From assembly GCA_022393335.1 (NCBI GenBank), contig JAJEKB010000342.1, forward strand, positions 91,991 through 155,990: a DNA stretch of 64,000 bases, written 5' to 3'. Under the pieces are notes generated by a model, which saw only the letters and a program-made list of their open reading frames with translations, was not told the origin of the DNA and did no database searches. Below are positions 52,801-64,000 of the stretch, one piece after another. The DNA comes from Macrotrachela quadricornifera. Lineage: Eukaryota > Rotifera > Eurotatoria > Philodinida > Philodinidae. Position 1 is the first letter of the stretch, and each line of letters starts with the position of its first letter. The translations under genes and the position numbers were made by a program.

Positions 52801-55800
52801 GCTTTAACAGCCAAACAAACAGAACGTAAAAGTCGAGTGAATATTATTTTGATTAATATAATTTTCAAAAAAACAAAAACAAATAATTTTCTTCTAGGCT
52901 TTAGAAAAAAAACAAATTGTTGACGAACAATTAATTACAATTGAAAAAGAAAAATATGAAGCTGAATCGCAATTAGAAGAAACTATGCCAGCTTTAATTG
53001 AAGCTCAACAAGGACTCGATACACTTAAAGCAGCTGATATAACTGAAATGCGTAGTTTTGCAAATCCTGTTGATACACTTCGATTAATTGGTTATTGTAT
53101 GCTTATCTATTTGGGTCATCCATCTATTAGTTGGAAAGATGTAAAATCTCGTCTTTTGCTTCTTTTTTTTATTTCTCTTTCATCTATTTCTTTAATTAGG
53201 TTCGAGCAGTAATGGCTGATATGAAATTTATAACAAATTTAAAAACTCGTGATCCTGATTTATTTACTTCAAAACAAGCAATTCAATTAAAAATTTATTT
53301 AAAAAAATTAGAAGAAAAACTTGATCCAAATCATATATATTCATTATTAGATAAATCTGAACGTGATATTAAACTTGTTACATTAATGACAACTGTAAGT
53401 CGTGTTGGTGGTGGTTTATTAAAATTTATACATGCTATTGATAATTATATGGATAAATATCGTGAAACAAAACCTAAAAAAGATCGTTTAATATCGATAC
53501 AAAATGAATATGAAATAAATCTTTCTGAATTAAATCGTCTTGAAAATAGTATTGAAAAATTAACAAATACATTAGATGATTTTAAAAAAAAATTTGATAC
53601 AGCTATGGAAGATAAAATAAAATTTCAAGATGAAACTGATATTGCTATACGTCGTCGTTTATCAGCTGAAAAACTTTTAATTGGTTTTAAAAGTGAAACA
53701 TTAAGATGGAAAGAAGAAATTAATTCAATAAAACATTATGAAAATGAATTATTAGGAAATTGTTTATTAGCTAGTGCATTTCTTGCTTATTGTAGTTCAT
53801 TTACATATGAAATACGTCAAGATTTATTAAATAATCAATGGAAAAATAATTTAATTGAAAAAAATATTTTATTAACAGAAAATTTTCAAATACAAAATTT
53901 TCTTTCATCAAATGTTGAAATATCTGAATGGACATCACAAGGTTTACCATCAGATGAATTTTCTATACAAAATGGTATACTTACATTACAAACAAATCGT
54001 TTTCCTTATTGTATTGATCCACAATTACAAGGTTTATCATGGATAAAACAACATGAAAAAAATTCAAATTTAAAAATTTTATCTATGCGTGATAGAGATT
54101 TTTTAAAACATTTTGAATTAGCAATTAAATATGGGTAAATTTTCATGATTATCTTTAACTAAAAAAAATTTAATTCAATAGATATATAGTATTGAAAATA
54201 ATTTTATTCTCGTATAGATATCCAGTTCTTTTTAAAGATGTTGATGAATATATTGATCCAATAATATTAGATATTCTATCAAAAAATATTCAAGGTGATT
54301 CAAATCATCAATCTATTAAATTAGGTGATAAATATATTGATATTGATCAAAATTTTCGAATGTATTTAACATGTCGTTTATCAAATCCAAAATTATCTAC
54401 ACTTCATTTTTCTTATTCAAAAGTTATTAATTATACTGTAACATTAAAAGGTCTTGAAGAACAATTATTATCATCTCTTGTTAAAATTGAAAGACGTGAA
54501 TTAGAAGAAATGCGTGAAACATTAATTCAAGAATTATTTGAAAATAAACAACAACAAAAATTACTTGAAGATTCACTTTTAAGAGAATTAACAACAAGTA
54601 CTGGGTTCGTTTATTTTTAAATTAATTTTGAATCAAAACTTAGTTTTTTAAGTGAAAGTTGCTTAAACAACGTCTCGAAATACACAAAACTTGTATCTTG
54701 AGGCCAGTATACCTAAATATATTTCGGATCACTAGTGGTTTTGAGGTGTTCTAGATGCATGGTTTTGTCCCTATTAAAAAGAGTTATCAAATGGAAAAAA
54801 TCCGAACTCGATAGCTGTTAGTATTGGTGGATTATTATGAAAATACTGATGCCTCTGTGTATCATACATCAGTTATAGATTCATGAGGTTACCTATGACC
54901 ATAATCTCGCTAGGTACAAGCCCAAACCCATTCTGAAATAACTCATCCTACCGAGTTTTCTAAATTGAGCGCGAATCTGAACTCGATTTCTGTAATTTCT
55001 AAAGATATTATATCACTGTGGGAGTTGAGTCAATGATCACTGGATAGGATCGCCCACAGTGTCATCCATGCTAACTTAGCTCTCCAGGTTTTTTTTCTTC
55101 TTTTAATTTAGTAACAAAAGATGTGTCTTGATGAGATTTATGTCTTGTAGAAAAATAATCCTAGAATGTGGTGCACCAAGTGAGAAAAATCCAAAATATC
55201 ATCCTCCGGAGTGTAATACTTTTTGAAGTACACATAACACTCCGATTTAAATCCGAGGTTTTCACATTTATTTTTTTTTCTAATTTAGAAATATTCTTGA
55301 TAATACAGAATTAATTGAAACATTAGAAAATACTAAAATTAAAGTAAATGAAGTTACACAAGCATTAAGTTTAGGTGAACGAACTCGACAAGATATTGAA
55401 AAATTACGTGATACATATCGAATAGCTGCTAGACGTGGTGCTGTACTCTATTTTTCTTTAATACAAATGTCATCAATTAATTCAATGGTTTGTTAAAATA
55501 AAAATTTTTCTCAAACAATTTTCTCTTCTTTTTATAGTATCAATATTCATTAAATTCATTTCTTTCTGTATTTGAATATAGTGTAAAAAGTTCTCAAACA
55601 AATTTAAAATTAGATAAACGTCTTCAATCAATAATAAATACATTAACATATCAAATATATTGTTATGGTATAACAGGAATATTTGAAAAACATAAATTAC
55701 TTTATTCATTTTTAATAACAATTCAAATTGAATTAGATAAACAAATAATTAATTCAAGTCAAATAGATTTTTTTCTTAAAGGTAATATATCATTAGATAA

Positions 55801-58800
55801 AATTTTAACAATTAAATCAAAACCATTATTTAATTGGTTAACATATGATGCATGGCATCATTGTTTATTATTATCAAAAAATTTTCCAGAAAAATTTCAT
55901 AATTTATTAAATAATATTCAAGAAAATCAACTTCAATGGAAACAATGGATAGAAAATGATCAACCAGAAAATTATCAATTATTACCAAAACCATTTAATG
56001 ATATATTAAATGATTTTGAACAATTAATGTTATTAAGATGTTTTTGTTCAAATAGAATTATTTTTGCTATTAATAATTATATTAGTAAAATAATGGGAGA
56101 AAAATATATTATTCCACCAACAATACATTTTGATTCTATTTTTGAACAGTCAACATCACAAATACCTGTTATTTTCGTACTTTCACCTGGTTCAGATCCA
56201 ACAAATGATATACAAAAATTAGCCGAAAGAAAAAATCAAAATATTGATCGAACAATTAGAAAAATTGCTAATGATAATACTATAATAACTGAAGAATTAA
56301 AATCGCTTAGAATACTTGCAATGGGTCAAGGACAAGAAAAATTAGCATTACAAGCATTACATACAGCTCAACATCAAGGAACATGGTTATTATTTCAGAA
56401 TTGTCATTTACTTTTATCATTTCTTAATGAATTGGAAAAAGAACTTGAAACATCAACTAAATCACATGTAATGATTTAAATATTCATTTGAATATATCAT
56501 ATAGAAATTCAATAAAATGGTAGTAGTTTTAAAACAAAAACCTACAGAATTGATAAGATAATTTGTTTGCCATTAAGTCTTTTATCTATCCTTGATGTTC
56601 AATATCGCACCGATTATGCCAGACTACCATGCTACGACTATATGATTAAATAGTTTTCAAACAATTCCTTTCTTTTGTGTCGAGCTCCTGTCTAACATTA
56701 GATTTCTTGATACTGAGAAGCATCCAATAAATGCCTTATTTTTGTATTAGGGATGATACCATGTGTCACATTAAAACAATATCTACCATGATAAGAATAA
56801 AAGACATTTTTGAAGATTAGTAAATACCATTTAAGTTAGTTTTATAGAACATATAAATAAAGTAATGTAAGAGAATGCTCATAGCATAGACATAAACGAA
56901 AGCAATTACTTTTTGTTTTAATTCTACGCATACCTATTTGAACTGAATTATATTTTCTACTACTTTTTCTTTTTATTGCAGCCAGATTTTCGTCTTTGGA
57001 TGACAACAGAACCAATTGAGAACTTTCCCAGTATGTTCTTGATATTCTAAAAAATATTTCAAAGCTCTTTTTGTTTTCAGTTGGACTTCTTCAAAAAGCA
57101 TACAAAGTAGTGACAGAACCACCATCAACTCTTAAACTTATTCTTCGTTCAACATTTATTAATTTAACTTTACCAACTTTTACTGAATCCGATCATCCAG
57201 CATATCCTTGTATGATTTTTATTCTTGCTTTTTTTCATGCTATTATACTTGATCGAAGAAAATATGGTAAATTTGGATGGTCATGTACTTATGATTTTAA
57301 CGAATCAGATTGTAAATCTTTTAATAAATACATACGATTAAAAAAATGTTTTTTTCATGATTAATTTTATTTGTTTAGTTCGTGTTTCAGTTGATATTTT
57401 AAAAGTTTATTTAAATATGAATTTACAACGTGGTAATCTTGAAATTCAATGGTCAACATTACGATATTTAATTGGTGAAGGTAAATTAATTTGTTTAATT
57501 TTATTGTAAATTCATATTCTTTTTTTAATAGTTATATATGGTGGTCGTGTTATTGATTCATATGATCGACGAATTATTCATACTTATATGAAAGAATATT
57601 TTGGAGATTTTGTTTTTGATTATTTTCAACCATTTCATTTCTTTATTGATATTAATAAATCGATTAAATATGATTATTTTATTCCTGAAATACGTGATTT
57701 TCTATCTGCAAAGCAACGATGGTTGTTAAAAGATGCAAATATATTTGTATGTAACCTTTTTTTTTTTGTTTTTTGTTTTATTAATAATTTTCAATTATTT
57801 TAGATAGAACCACAAATAGAATATAATTTTGAAAAATTTTTACCTGATAAAATTTCTAATTTATTTCAAAATAATATGGAAAAAAATATTTTTGATAATA
57901 AAAAAAATGAATTTCAACAATTTGATTATAAATTTTTATCTAAAAATGTTCTTTTTAATCAATTTTTTCATTTTTCAATTTTTCGTGATCTTTATCTATC
58001 TTATATTGATCAACTTCCACTTTATAATCCACCTGATATACTTGGTTTACATGCTAATACAGAAATAAATTATCTAACTAAAACAGCTTTTGATATTTGG
58101 TCAAATATGCTTGATATTCAACCAGAACAACATGATACTGAAAATAATTCAAGTAGAGAACGTAAGCAAATATGTATTAAATTCGAATATTGAGATTTAG
58201 TTGTCTTGAGTATAATCATTTTTAGTTAATTAATAGAAGGAAATGAAAAGAAAGGATTTTATCGTTGAATATGTTAAATATACTTATTCTGATTTTCATT
58301 TGAATGATTAATAATTTAGAATTTGTATTATCATTAATTGATGATATTCTTCAACAAATTCCATCGAAAAAAGATATTAATTTAATTAAACAAAAATTTA
58401 ATCAACGTTTAACACCATTAATAATGGTTCTTTTTCAAGAAATTCAACGTTTTAATATACTGACATCTATTATGTGGAAATCAATAAATGAATTAAAACA
58501 AGCATTAAATGGTCAAATTAGTTTTTCATATCAACTTGATGAAATTAATAAATATCTTTATCATGGGCAAATACCATTATTATGGAGATCGTATACACCA
58601 CAAACAAAAAAATCATTAGCAAATTGGATTGAACATTTTCGACAACGAAATCAACAATATGATAAATGGATACAAGATGGTAAAAAATTATTCTTTAATA
58701 ATTTAATAAAATATTTGATAATTTAGGTGAACTTAAAATTGTTAATTTAAGTGGTTTACATGTACCTGAATCTTATTTAGCTGCAATTATACAAATAGCT

Positions 58801-59190
58801 GCAAGAAAAAATCAATGGCCTTTAGATAAAGCAACATTTTACACAAATGTAACAAAATGGGAAAATATCGATGATGTTAATGAATCTATTCAAGGTATTT
58901 GCTTAATTGAAGGTTTATATTTAGAAGGTGCTGGATGGGATAAAGAAAATCAATGTCTAATTGAACAATCAAATAAACAACTTATTCAACTGATGCCTTT
59001 AATTAAAATTGTACCTATTGAAATACATCGAATTAATATGAATAATTATTTACCAACACCAGTTTATGTAACAAGTGATCGTCGAAATGCTATGGGTATT
59101 GGATTGGTATTTGAAGCTAGTCTTTATACACAAAAGGATCTTTCACATTGGATATTGAATAGTGTATGCTTATTATTGAATACAGACTAA
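37843..59190 (+). CDS. DNAH10: Axonemal dynein heavy chain, probably DNAH10-like, with a damaged tail
   Basis: Motor subunit of a ciliary inner-arm dynein. I place 44 exons; about 4,400 residues are visible. Tail exons run 37843-45083. AAA1 has [11 protein letters not shown] (from 45148) and CFDEFNRIE. AAA2 has GPTSGGKT (split at 47126/47193) and the [12 protein letters not shown]alker-B region. AAA3 has GDTGSSKT (about 48910), and AAA4 has GAGGSGKK (about 50018). The stalk coiled coil and microtubule-binding region span 51058-54134. AAA5/6 and the C-terminal domain run to 59190, ending [15 protein letters not shown]. The AAA1-AAA2 text ([30 protein letters not shown]) is closest to DNAH10 as I recall it. 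Two junctions fail: 40655/40795 is out of phase with tail missing, and the exon ending 47512 lacks a GT donor. Larger introns: 39341-39913, 42140-42600, 43939-44455, 45828-46773 (with a transposon), 48365-48862, 50495-50928, 51384-52756, 54605-55288 and 56468-56981. Confidence 0.9.
42225..42245 (-). other. G-tract with quadruplex potential in a dynein intron
   Basis: The plus strand has CCC, T, CCC, T and then 13 C. The minus strand can therefore form a G-quadruplex with single-base loops. It stands out sharply in this AT-rich window and lies in the intron 42140-42600. Confidence 0.7.
45945..46748. mobile_element. Non-autonomous DNA element with about 220 bp terminal inverted repeats
   Basis: The dynein intron 45828-46773 contains two long imperfect inverted arms, about 45945-46165 and 46530-46748. 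Shared blocks include CATAAATAATGAT, GTAGAGATTTGA, CCGTTCAAT and ACTGTTATG, in order and opposite orientation. A TA flanks each outer end (TATCGAGTG and, inverted, TATCGGATGTG). About 360 bp of unrelated, non-coding sequence separates the arms. This fits a MITE or foldback element carried in an intron; the superfamily is not clear. Confidence 0.8.
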
Positions 59191-60610
59191 TAATAATACA
59201 CTGAAGAAATGATTGTATTTTATATAAATATAAAAAATGAAAAATATTGCAACATATACTGCTTATAACTTCTTCAAATACTAAATAATATTTATTCCAG
59301 AAAGTTTTTTAAAAGAATGCTATATCTACTTTGAAAAATTACTACAACTGAAATAATCTTCTCAATTAATTTACTAGATAAATTAAAAACAACAGTTTTT
59401 TTTAAGAAAAAATACTCTTCAATCTTTTCATTCTAGTTTGGTCTGGTATACGATCTTCTTTTACATGTTTCATATTTAGTAAATAGAAATTTTAATGGAA
59501 GTATATTGTAGAAAAAAGTCATTTCGTTATGATACTTTGTATGAATAATCCCTACGAAAAATGCTAAATATCAATAAGTCAAAAAGGTGTAAACTAACCC
59601 GATGAAAAATTGAAAAAAGGAAAAAGATTATAAAATTCAAATTGAAGGTTTGAGTTATGCGTGTAAACAAAATCTAATAATTGTATCTTCAGACCTAGCT
59701 GAGTTAATTACAGAACAATCTTAATCTAAATGAATCATTAACATCAGACAAAGGCAATATCCCAATTAATTAAACTTAAATTTGACATAATTCTATATTA
59801 TTATCTAAAAATTCGTTGATAATGTATTCTATCACCAGATAAATTAATGAAGTCTTTAAATAATGTAACATAAATAAAGTGTTTAATTATTGATTTGCTT
59901 ATTAGAATAGTTTTGTGTTTTGAAAGAGGATACATTTTCTTAATACCCAGAGTATATGTTATAAAATAAACGTTTATAAAAGCCAAAACTAATTCTTTAT
60001 TATTAAGTGATATTCATCTATATATGTATTTTTTTTTCTACTTTATTTCCATAACATTCTATAAACGGTGAACTTAAATAAACTAGAATTATAGATTTGA
60101 GATAGATGTTATAATATTATACACTTAGATTTCATTTCCCATTCCATAAATTGTTATATTCGATTTTCAATCAATTCTTCATGCTTTTTGAGATTGATTC
60201 CATGAAATAAACCAATCGAAAACATACTTATTATAAACTTGATTTCATTAAAATAATTTATATCGTTCATTCGATTAAGTTCATTGACAAATATTTCTTC
60301 TTAATTAATTTATTCATTTAAAGCTTCCGAGATGTTTCAATTTTCGATCATTGTAACGTTATTATAATACTTGGCTTTCTCTGACAAAGAAAATTGAATT
60401 GTCTTCAATGTTTATCGTAATAAAAGATCGTTATCTTTTGCTGTGAAGGGAAATTATATTCACAGCGAGATTACCGTGCGACATGTTGTATTCGAATAAT
60501 ACGTAAATATTATAAAAAAAAAGAACTAACAATACTTCACATTTTCGTTTTTACAATGTAAAGATAACGATGGCAGACAAGTGACAACATAGACAAATTT
60601 TTTGGCAACC
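59191..60610. other. Gene-free spacer downstream of dynein
   Basis: About 1.4 kb of AT-rich sequence follows the dynein stop. I see no exon, RNA gene or repeat pair in it. Confidence 0.5.
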
Positions 60611-61249
60611 ATGCTGAGAATGTTTAGAAACAAATATGGTAATAAACGGTAATTATTGTCATGGGCCATTATCAATCTACTTTTGTGCACTATCTTTGTC
60701 TCTTTATGTATATTGTGTCATAATCTTACCTTTACTATCAGTATCTATGTAAGATATGTGTGTTAAATCAGGCAGCAGACATTTGGATTTGCTAATATTG
60801 GTCGAACAAACATTATTATCCTCCGTGCAAATCAAAGTTGTCAATTTTCTACCATATGTCGAAATTCAACTAGATTTGCTTTCTTCTTACTATTTGTTAT
60901 TTATCATACAGATAATGTTTCTTCTCGTAAAAATGGTGAAAATCGAAATATAGTACAATTTGGTTTTATGATTTACACAACATTAGGCGTAAATCCATTG
61001 AATTATAACCGTTACGGATGCTGATAATAGTTCTAAGGAATATATCTTGATTCATTCTTAGCTTTCGATGATCTAGGTGTCTGGCCATGCTTTCCTTATA
61101 TATCATGGTATGGATGGAATCTAAGTATCAAGACAAAAGTACCATATTGTGCTAATGAGAAAGGATCGTGTAGATATCGTGTTTATAAATGTGATTGTAT
61201 TGCTACGATTCGTTGTAAGGAGAATTTTGCTACATTTAACAAATCGTGA
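60611..61249 (+). pseudogene. Secreted phospholipase A2, broken: active-site segment missing
   Basis: Two blocks of one frame family match secreted PLA2. Block one (to 61021) has a hydrophobic stretch FAFFLLFVIY, then IVQFGFMIYTTLG and NPLNYNRYGC, the helix-1 and calcium-loop start of PLA2. It is followed at once by three stop codons. Block two (about 61066-61249) has PYISWYGWN, VPYCANEKGSC and YKCDCIATIRCKENFATFN before a stop, the cysteine-rich C-terminal half. Between them only about 40 bp remain, with no GT donor in place. The segment that would carry the rest of the calcium loop and the catalytic His-Asp pair (CC..HD) is absent. A possible first exon is 60611-60648, joining in phase at 60772. 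An enzymatically inactive relic is most likely; an assembly error is the alternative. Confidence 0.65.
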
Positions 61250-64000
61250 AAATGTTATGATTAAGATGAATGTATGACTTGTGCTGTTTTAAGGTTTCAT
61301 CTATCGATCAAAATCGAGCTGTTCTACAGTTCTATCTTAGTTTAACTTTATTACTGATGGTGGCTTCTTGTTTTGAAAAAATGGCTGTATTTCTGCTTTC
61401 TTCGAAATGGTAATTTTTGCTATTAGAAAGTTGTAATGCTATTAGACATACACATTTAGTATAATCAGTTGTCATCGATATGATTTATTGATATTTTTTT
61501 ATATTTCATATTACTATTGATTTTGATATTCACATTGTACACACTAATGCACTATGAACATTCAAAATATTAGCAGTTGTCATGCAAAGATAGATATGGC
61601 AGATCGAAAAAAAATATTGGTCAATCCACAGCTAATAAAAGATGTAAAGAATTTTTTAATTATATTTCAATATTATATACTCAAGTGATTTTGTTCGACC
61701 TAATCTTCGATGTATTTTTATTTATTAGCCAAAATTATGAAGAAAAATGTCTTGAATGAACTAAATCTGATTTGTTCTAATAAATTTGAAAATACTTCTA
61801 TGTTATTGTTCGAATAGGACAATACAGAAATATTCTAAAAAAAATGGATACATATCATATAAAATCTTACAGCTGAACATCATTTAGAAATTTTAGCTTT
61901 TTCTGCATTATTCAACTAAAAATCTCTCTGTCTCTATTAATTGCATTTTTGAATAATCACTTTTATGTACAAAGCCAATAAAGTTTCGTAGTCTGAGTTT
62001 GGACGAAGATTTACCATTGACGTAGATCAATACTCGTTCAGTTGTCCTTCCCCGTTGATATTCGATGGATTAAATACAATTTCGAATGAATTTACACAAA
62101 CATGTGAAAAATCAGAAGATGTATTGTTGATGAAGAACGATTAAAGCATTGATTATTTCCGTATCTCTTGTGCTGCATTATTCAAACTTAATTCAATTCT
62201 AAATGAGGAGACTCATTCTCAATCTTAGTTTTATATCAGTTTAACTGTTCATATCCAAAACAATGAAATTAACAAATTGGTTGATCTGTTTTTGTAAACA
62301 TTATTAAAAGTATCAAACAATAGTAATTTGAAGTCTCGATTATATTTGAAGGTTTGCCAGTTTTGTATTAAACATTTCAATATACTTTAGAGAGATGCCA
62401 GGACAATTAATTATAATCAAAGCTCTCATAAAAAACTTCTTTTTTTGGATAGTCGAGTATAGTTCTTTTTATTCAACGGTGTTAATCTGATATATGTAAT
62501 ATATATTTCTGTTGAAAAGAAAAAGATTATCATAAAGAGCTTTTTTAAGAAGATTTATTATTATATAGAGAGAGAGATTGTGTTAATATCATAAATTCAA
62601 CACGTAGCTTCTAAATGAAATTATGATACTTGCAAACTTATTCACATCATTGAAGGTTATTTTAAAAGAATGTAGCTTAGAGACAAAGAGAATCAAGTGA
62701 ATTCACATGAGTTTTTTTTCCTTGTAGAATCAATCAATGCTACACATCCCGAAGGAGCTGCATAATTTATTTTCTTTATTTTCACCTTGTGCTTATTTTT
62801 TTTGTCAATGGATATCCTTCACTTAGTTGTAGAGTTTGTCTAGTGTTCAACGTCATAAACCGTATATATCAAAAATCAATTGACTTCATTTTTGTTATCT
62901 TTATTACGCACATGACTATTTCAATCTCTCTGATTATAAGTTTGAGACATGATGAAAGTGACTATTTTTTTCTTATTAGGGCGGATATGTTAGTGATTTT
63001 ACATGTGTAACTTTAATACACTTTTATATAATATTGCCAACAACATCAACATTATATCAAATGCTTATGTAAGCAACGTATCGAATGAGTATCGCACGCT
63101 GTGAATTTTAAATAAGCTGTCTTTATGATGTATGAATGTATGTTCCTGATAACATCTTACTCTGCTTCCAACAATCATGTATGTATATATATAAAGGATA
63201 GAAGTATTGATCTGTTTAATTATTATAATCACAAAGAAAACTGTCAATATACACTCTCACTTTTCCTTTTTTTTTTTCTTTTCCTGTAGATGTATATATG
63301 TATGTTCAGTGAAGCTGTCGCTGCCATTGAGTGCGAATCGATGATGATGATGATGATTGAACAATAAAAAACAAAATTATATAATATGTGCTAAATGTGT
63401 AATGGTCAGTCATATATATTTATATATATTCGAATCTAATTCAGCATGTGATCGAGACGAAGTGAAGCGCAAATCAATGAATGCAATCCTAACAGCTATA
63501 GATAACCGCTAATTATTTCATCATCAGATATTATTATGCAAAAAGATGTGCTGTTAGTTGATTGATTCCATTTGATCACAATAAATGTATAAAGGTATTG
63601 ATATACTTTTTTTTTGTACGTATTAAAAAAGCAAAATATGAAGACTAGTCTGTATGCATATTAATAATTCAATTTTTCATAATATGATGATGTTCTTAAT
63701 TATCTCTTAACTACGTTTAATATGCTATATTAATTACATTAACACATTATATTACTGTTTGTTGATCAATCATACTTTCTTTTACTAACATTCTTTATTA
63801 TAGATTAAGCTAATCAGTTCTTTTAGTATTTAATTGTGTTGAATGATTAATTTCTTACTTTTATATTTATATAATAACATAACTAGCAATCTACTATACA
63901 TAAAGGTCATTGTCGGTCAATAATCGTTCATATATGTATTACGCAAAAAGAAAAACGAAGATGATAAATATCGTGGTTCATTTCTCTCTTTTTTTTTTCT
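61250..64000. other. Gene-free right end of the window
   Basis: About 2.75 kb of AT-rich sequence. Short frames occur but none carries a motif I recognise. Minor simple repeats include GAGAGAGA near 62570 and (GAT)n near 63340. No exon of a neighbouring gene is evident. Confidence 0.5.

Noticed and set aside
55014..55061. Short inverted repeat CACTGTGGG ... CCCACAGTG in a dynein intron
   Set aside because: A 9 bp stem with a 30 bp loop is too weak to call an element; no flanking duplication is visible.
1..64000. tRNA, rRNA, CRISPR arrays and prokaryotic-style operons
   Set aside because: I looked for tRNA T-loop signatures, rRNA-like blocks and regularly spaced repeats and saw none. The window is intron-rich eukaryotic DNA.

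Overview
The window is animal nuclear DNA. It is very AT-rich, with compact multi-exon genes whose introns are mostly 45-65 bp with GT..AG ends. The gene set is metazoan: a vasa germ-line helicase, KAT6/MOZ acetyltransferase, cytosolic seryl-tRNA synthetase, ANKUB1, and an axonemal (ciliary) dynein heavy chain. Tiny introns, dense genes, and a consensus 3' splice site just upstream of many start codons (as expected if mRNAs receive a trans-spliced leader) fit a bdelloid rotifer such as Adineta or Rotaria. That organism call is an inference and no marker proves it.

Layout. 0.4-4.9 kb (minus): vasa (21 coding exons) and ribosomal protein L14, tightly in tandem. 5.7-10.6 kb (plus): KAT6, head-to-head with RPL14. 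11.3-14.8 kb (minus): two tandem paralogous Nudix hydrolases, most like the mRNA-decapping enzyme Dcp2, with the same seven-exon plan. 15.7-22.7 kb (minus): a 981-residue protein with a ubiquitin-specific-protease domain and about 550 further residues that I cannot assign. Its largest introns or upstream flank carry a 436 bp foldback palindrome and a decayed Tc1/mariner element. 26.2-27.0 kb (plus): an intronless aquaporin-like channel with both NPA boxes altered. 30.1-32.7 kb (plus): ANKUB1. 32.8-33.7 kb (minus): a three-LIM protein. 35.0-36.9 kb (plus): seryl-tRNA synthetase. 37.8-59.2 kb (plus): a 44-exon axonemal dynein heavy chain, probably DNAH10 type. 60.6-61.2 kb (plus): a broken secreted phospholipase A2.

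I assembled the gene models by hand from splice signals. Reading phase closes exactly for vasa (795 aa), KAT6 (1198 aa), both Nudix genes (312 and 294 aa), the USP gene (981 aa), ANKUB1 (801 aa), the LIM gene (222 aa) and seryl-tRNA synthetase (488 aa). The dynein closes at every junction except two. At 40.66-40.79 kb the tail is out of phase and appears to lack roughly 300 residues. At 47.51 kb the expected GT donor reads GA, inside a highly conserved AAA2 motif.

The neighbours do not form a pathway; this is an ordinary animal gene neighbourhood. The best candidates for something undescribed are the USP fusion protein, the duplicated Dcp2-like Nudix pair, the aquaporin without intact NPA motifs, and the damaged dynein and phospholipase genes.
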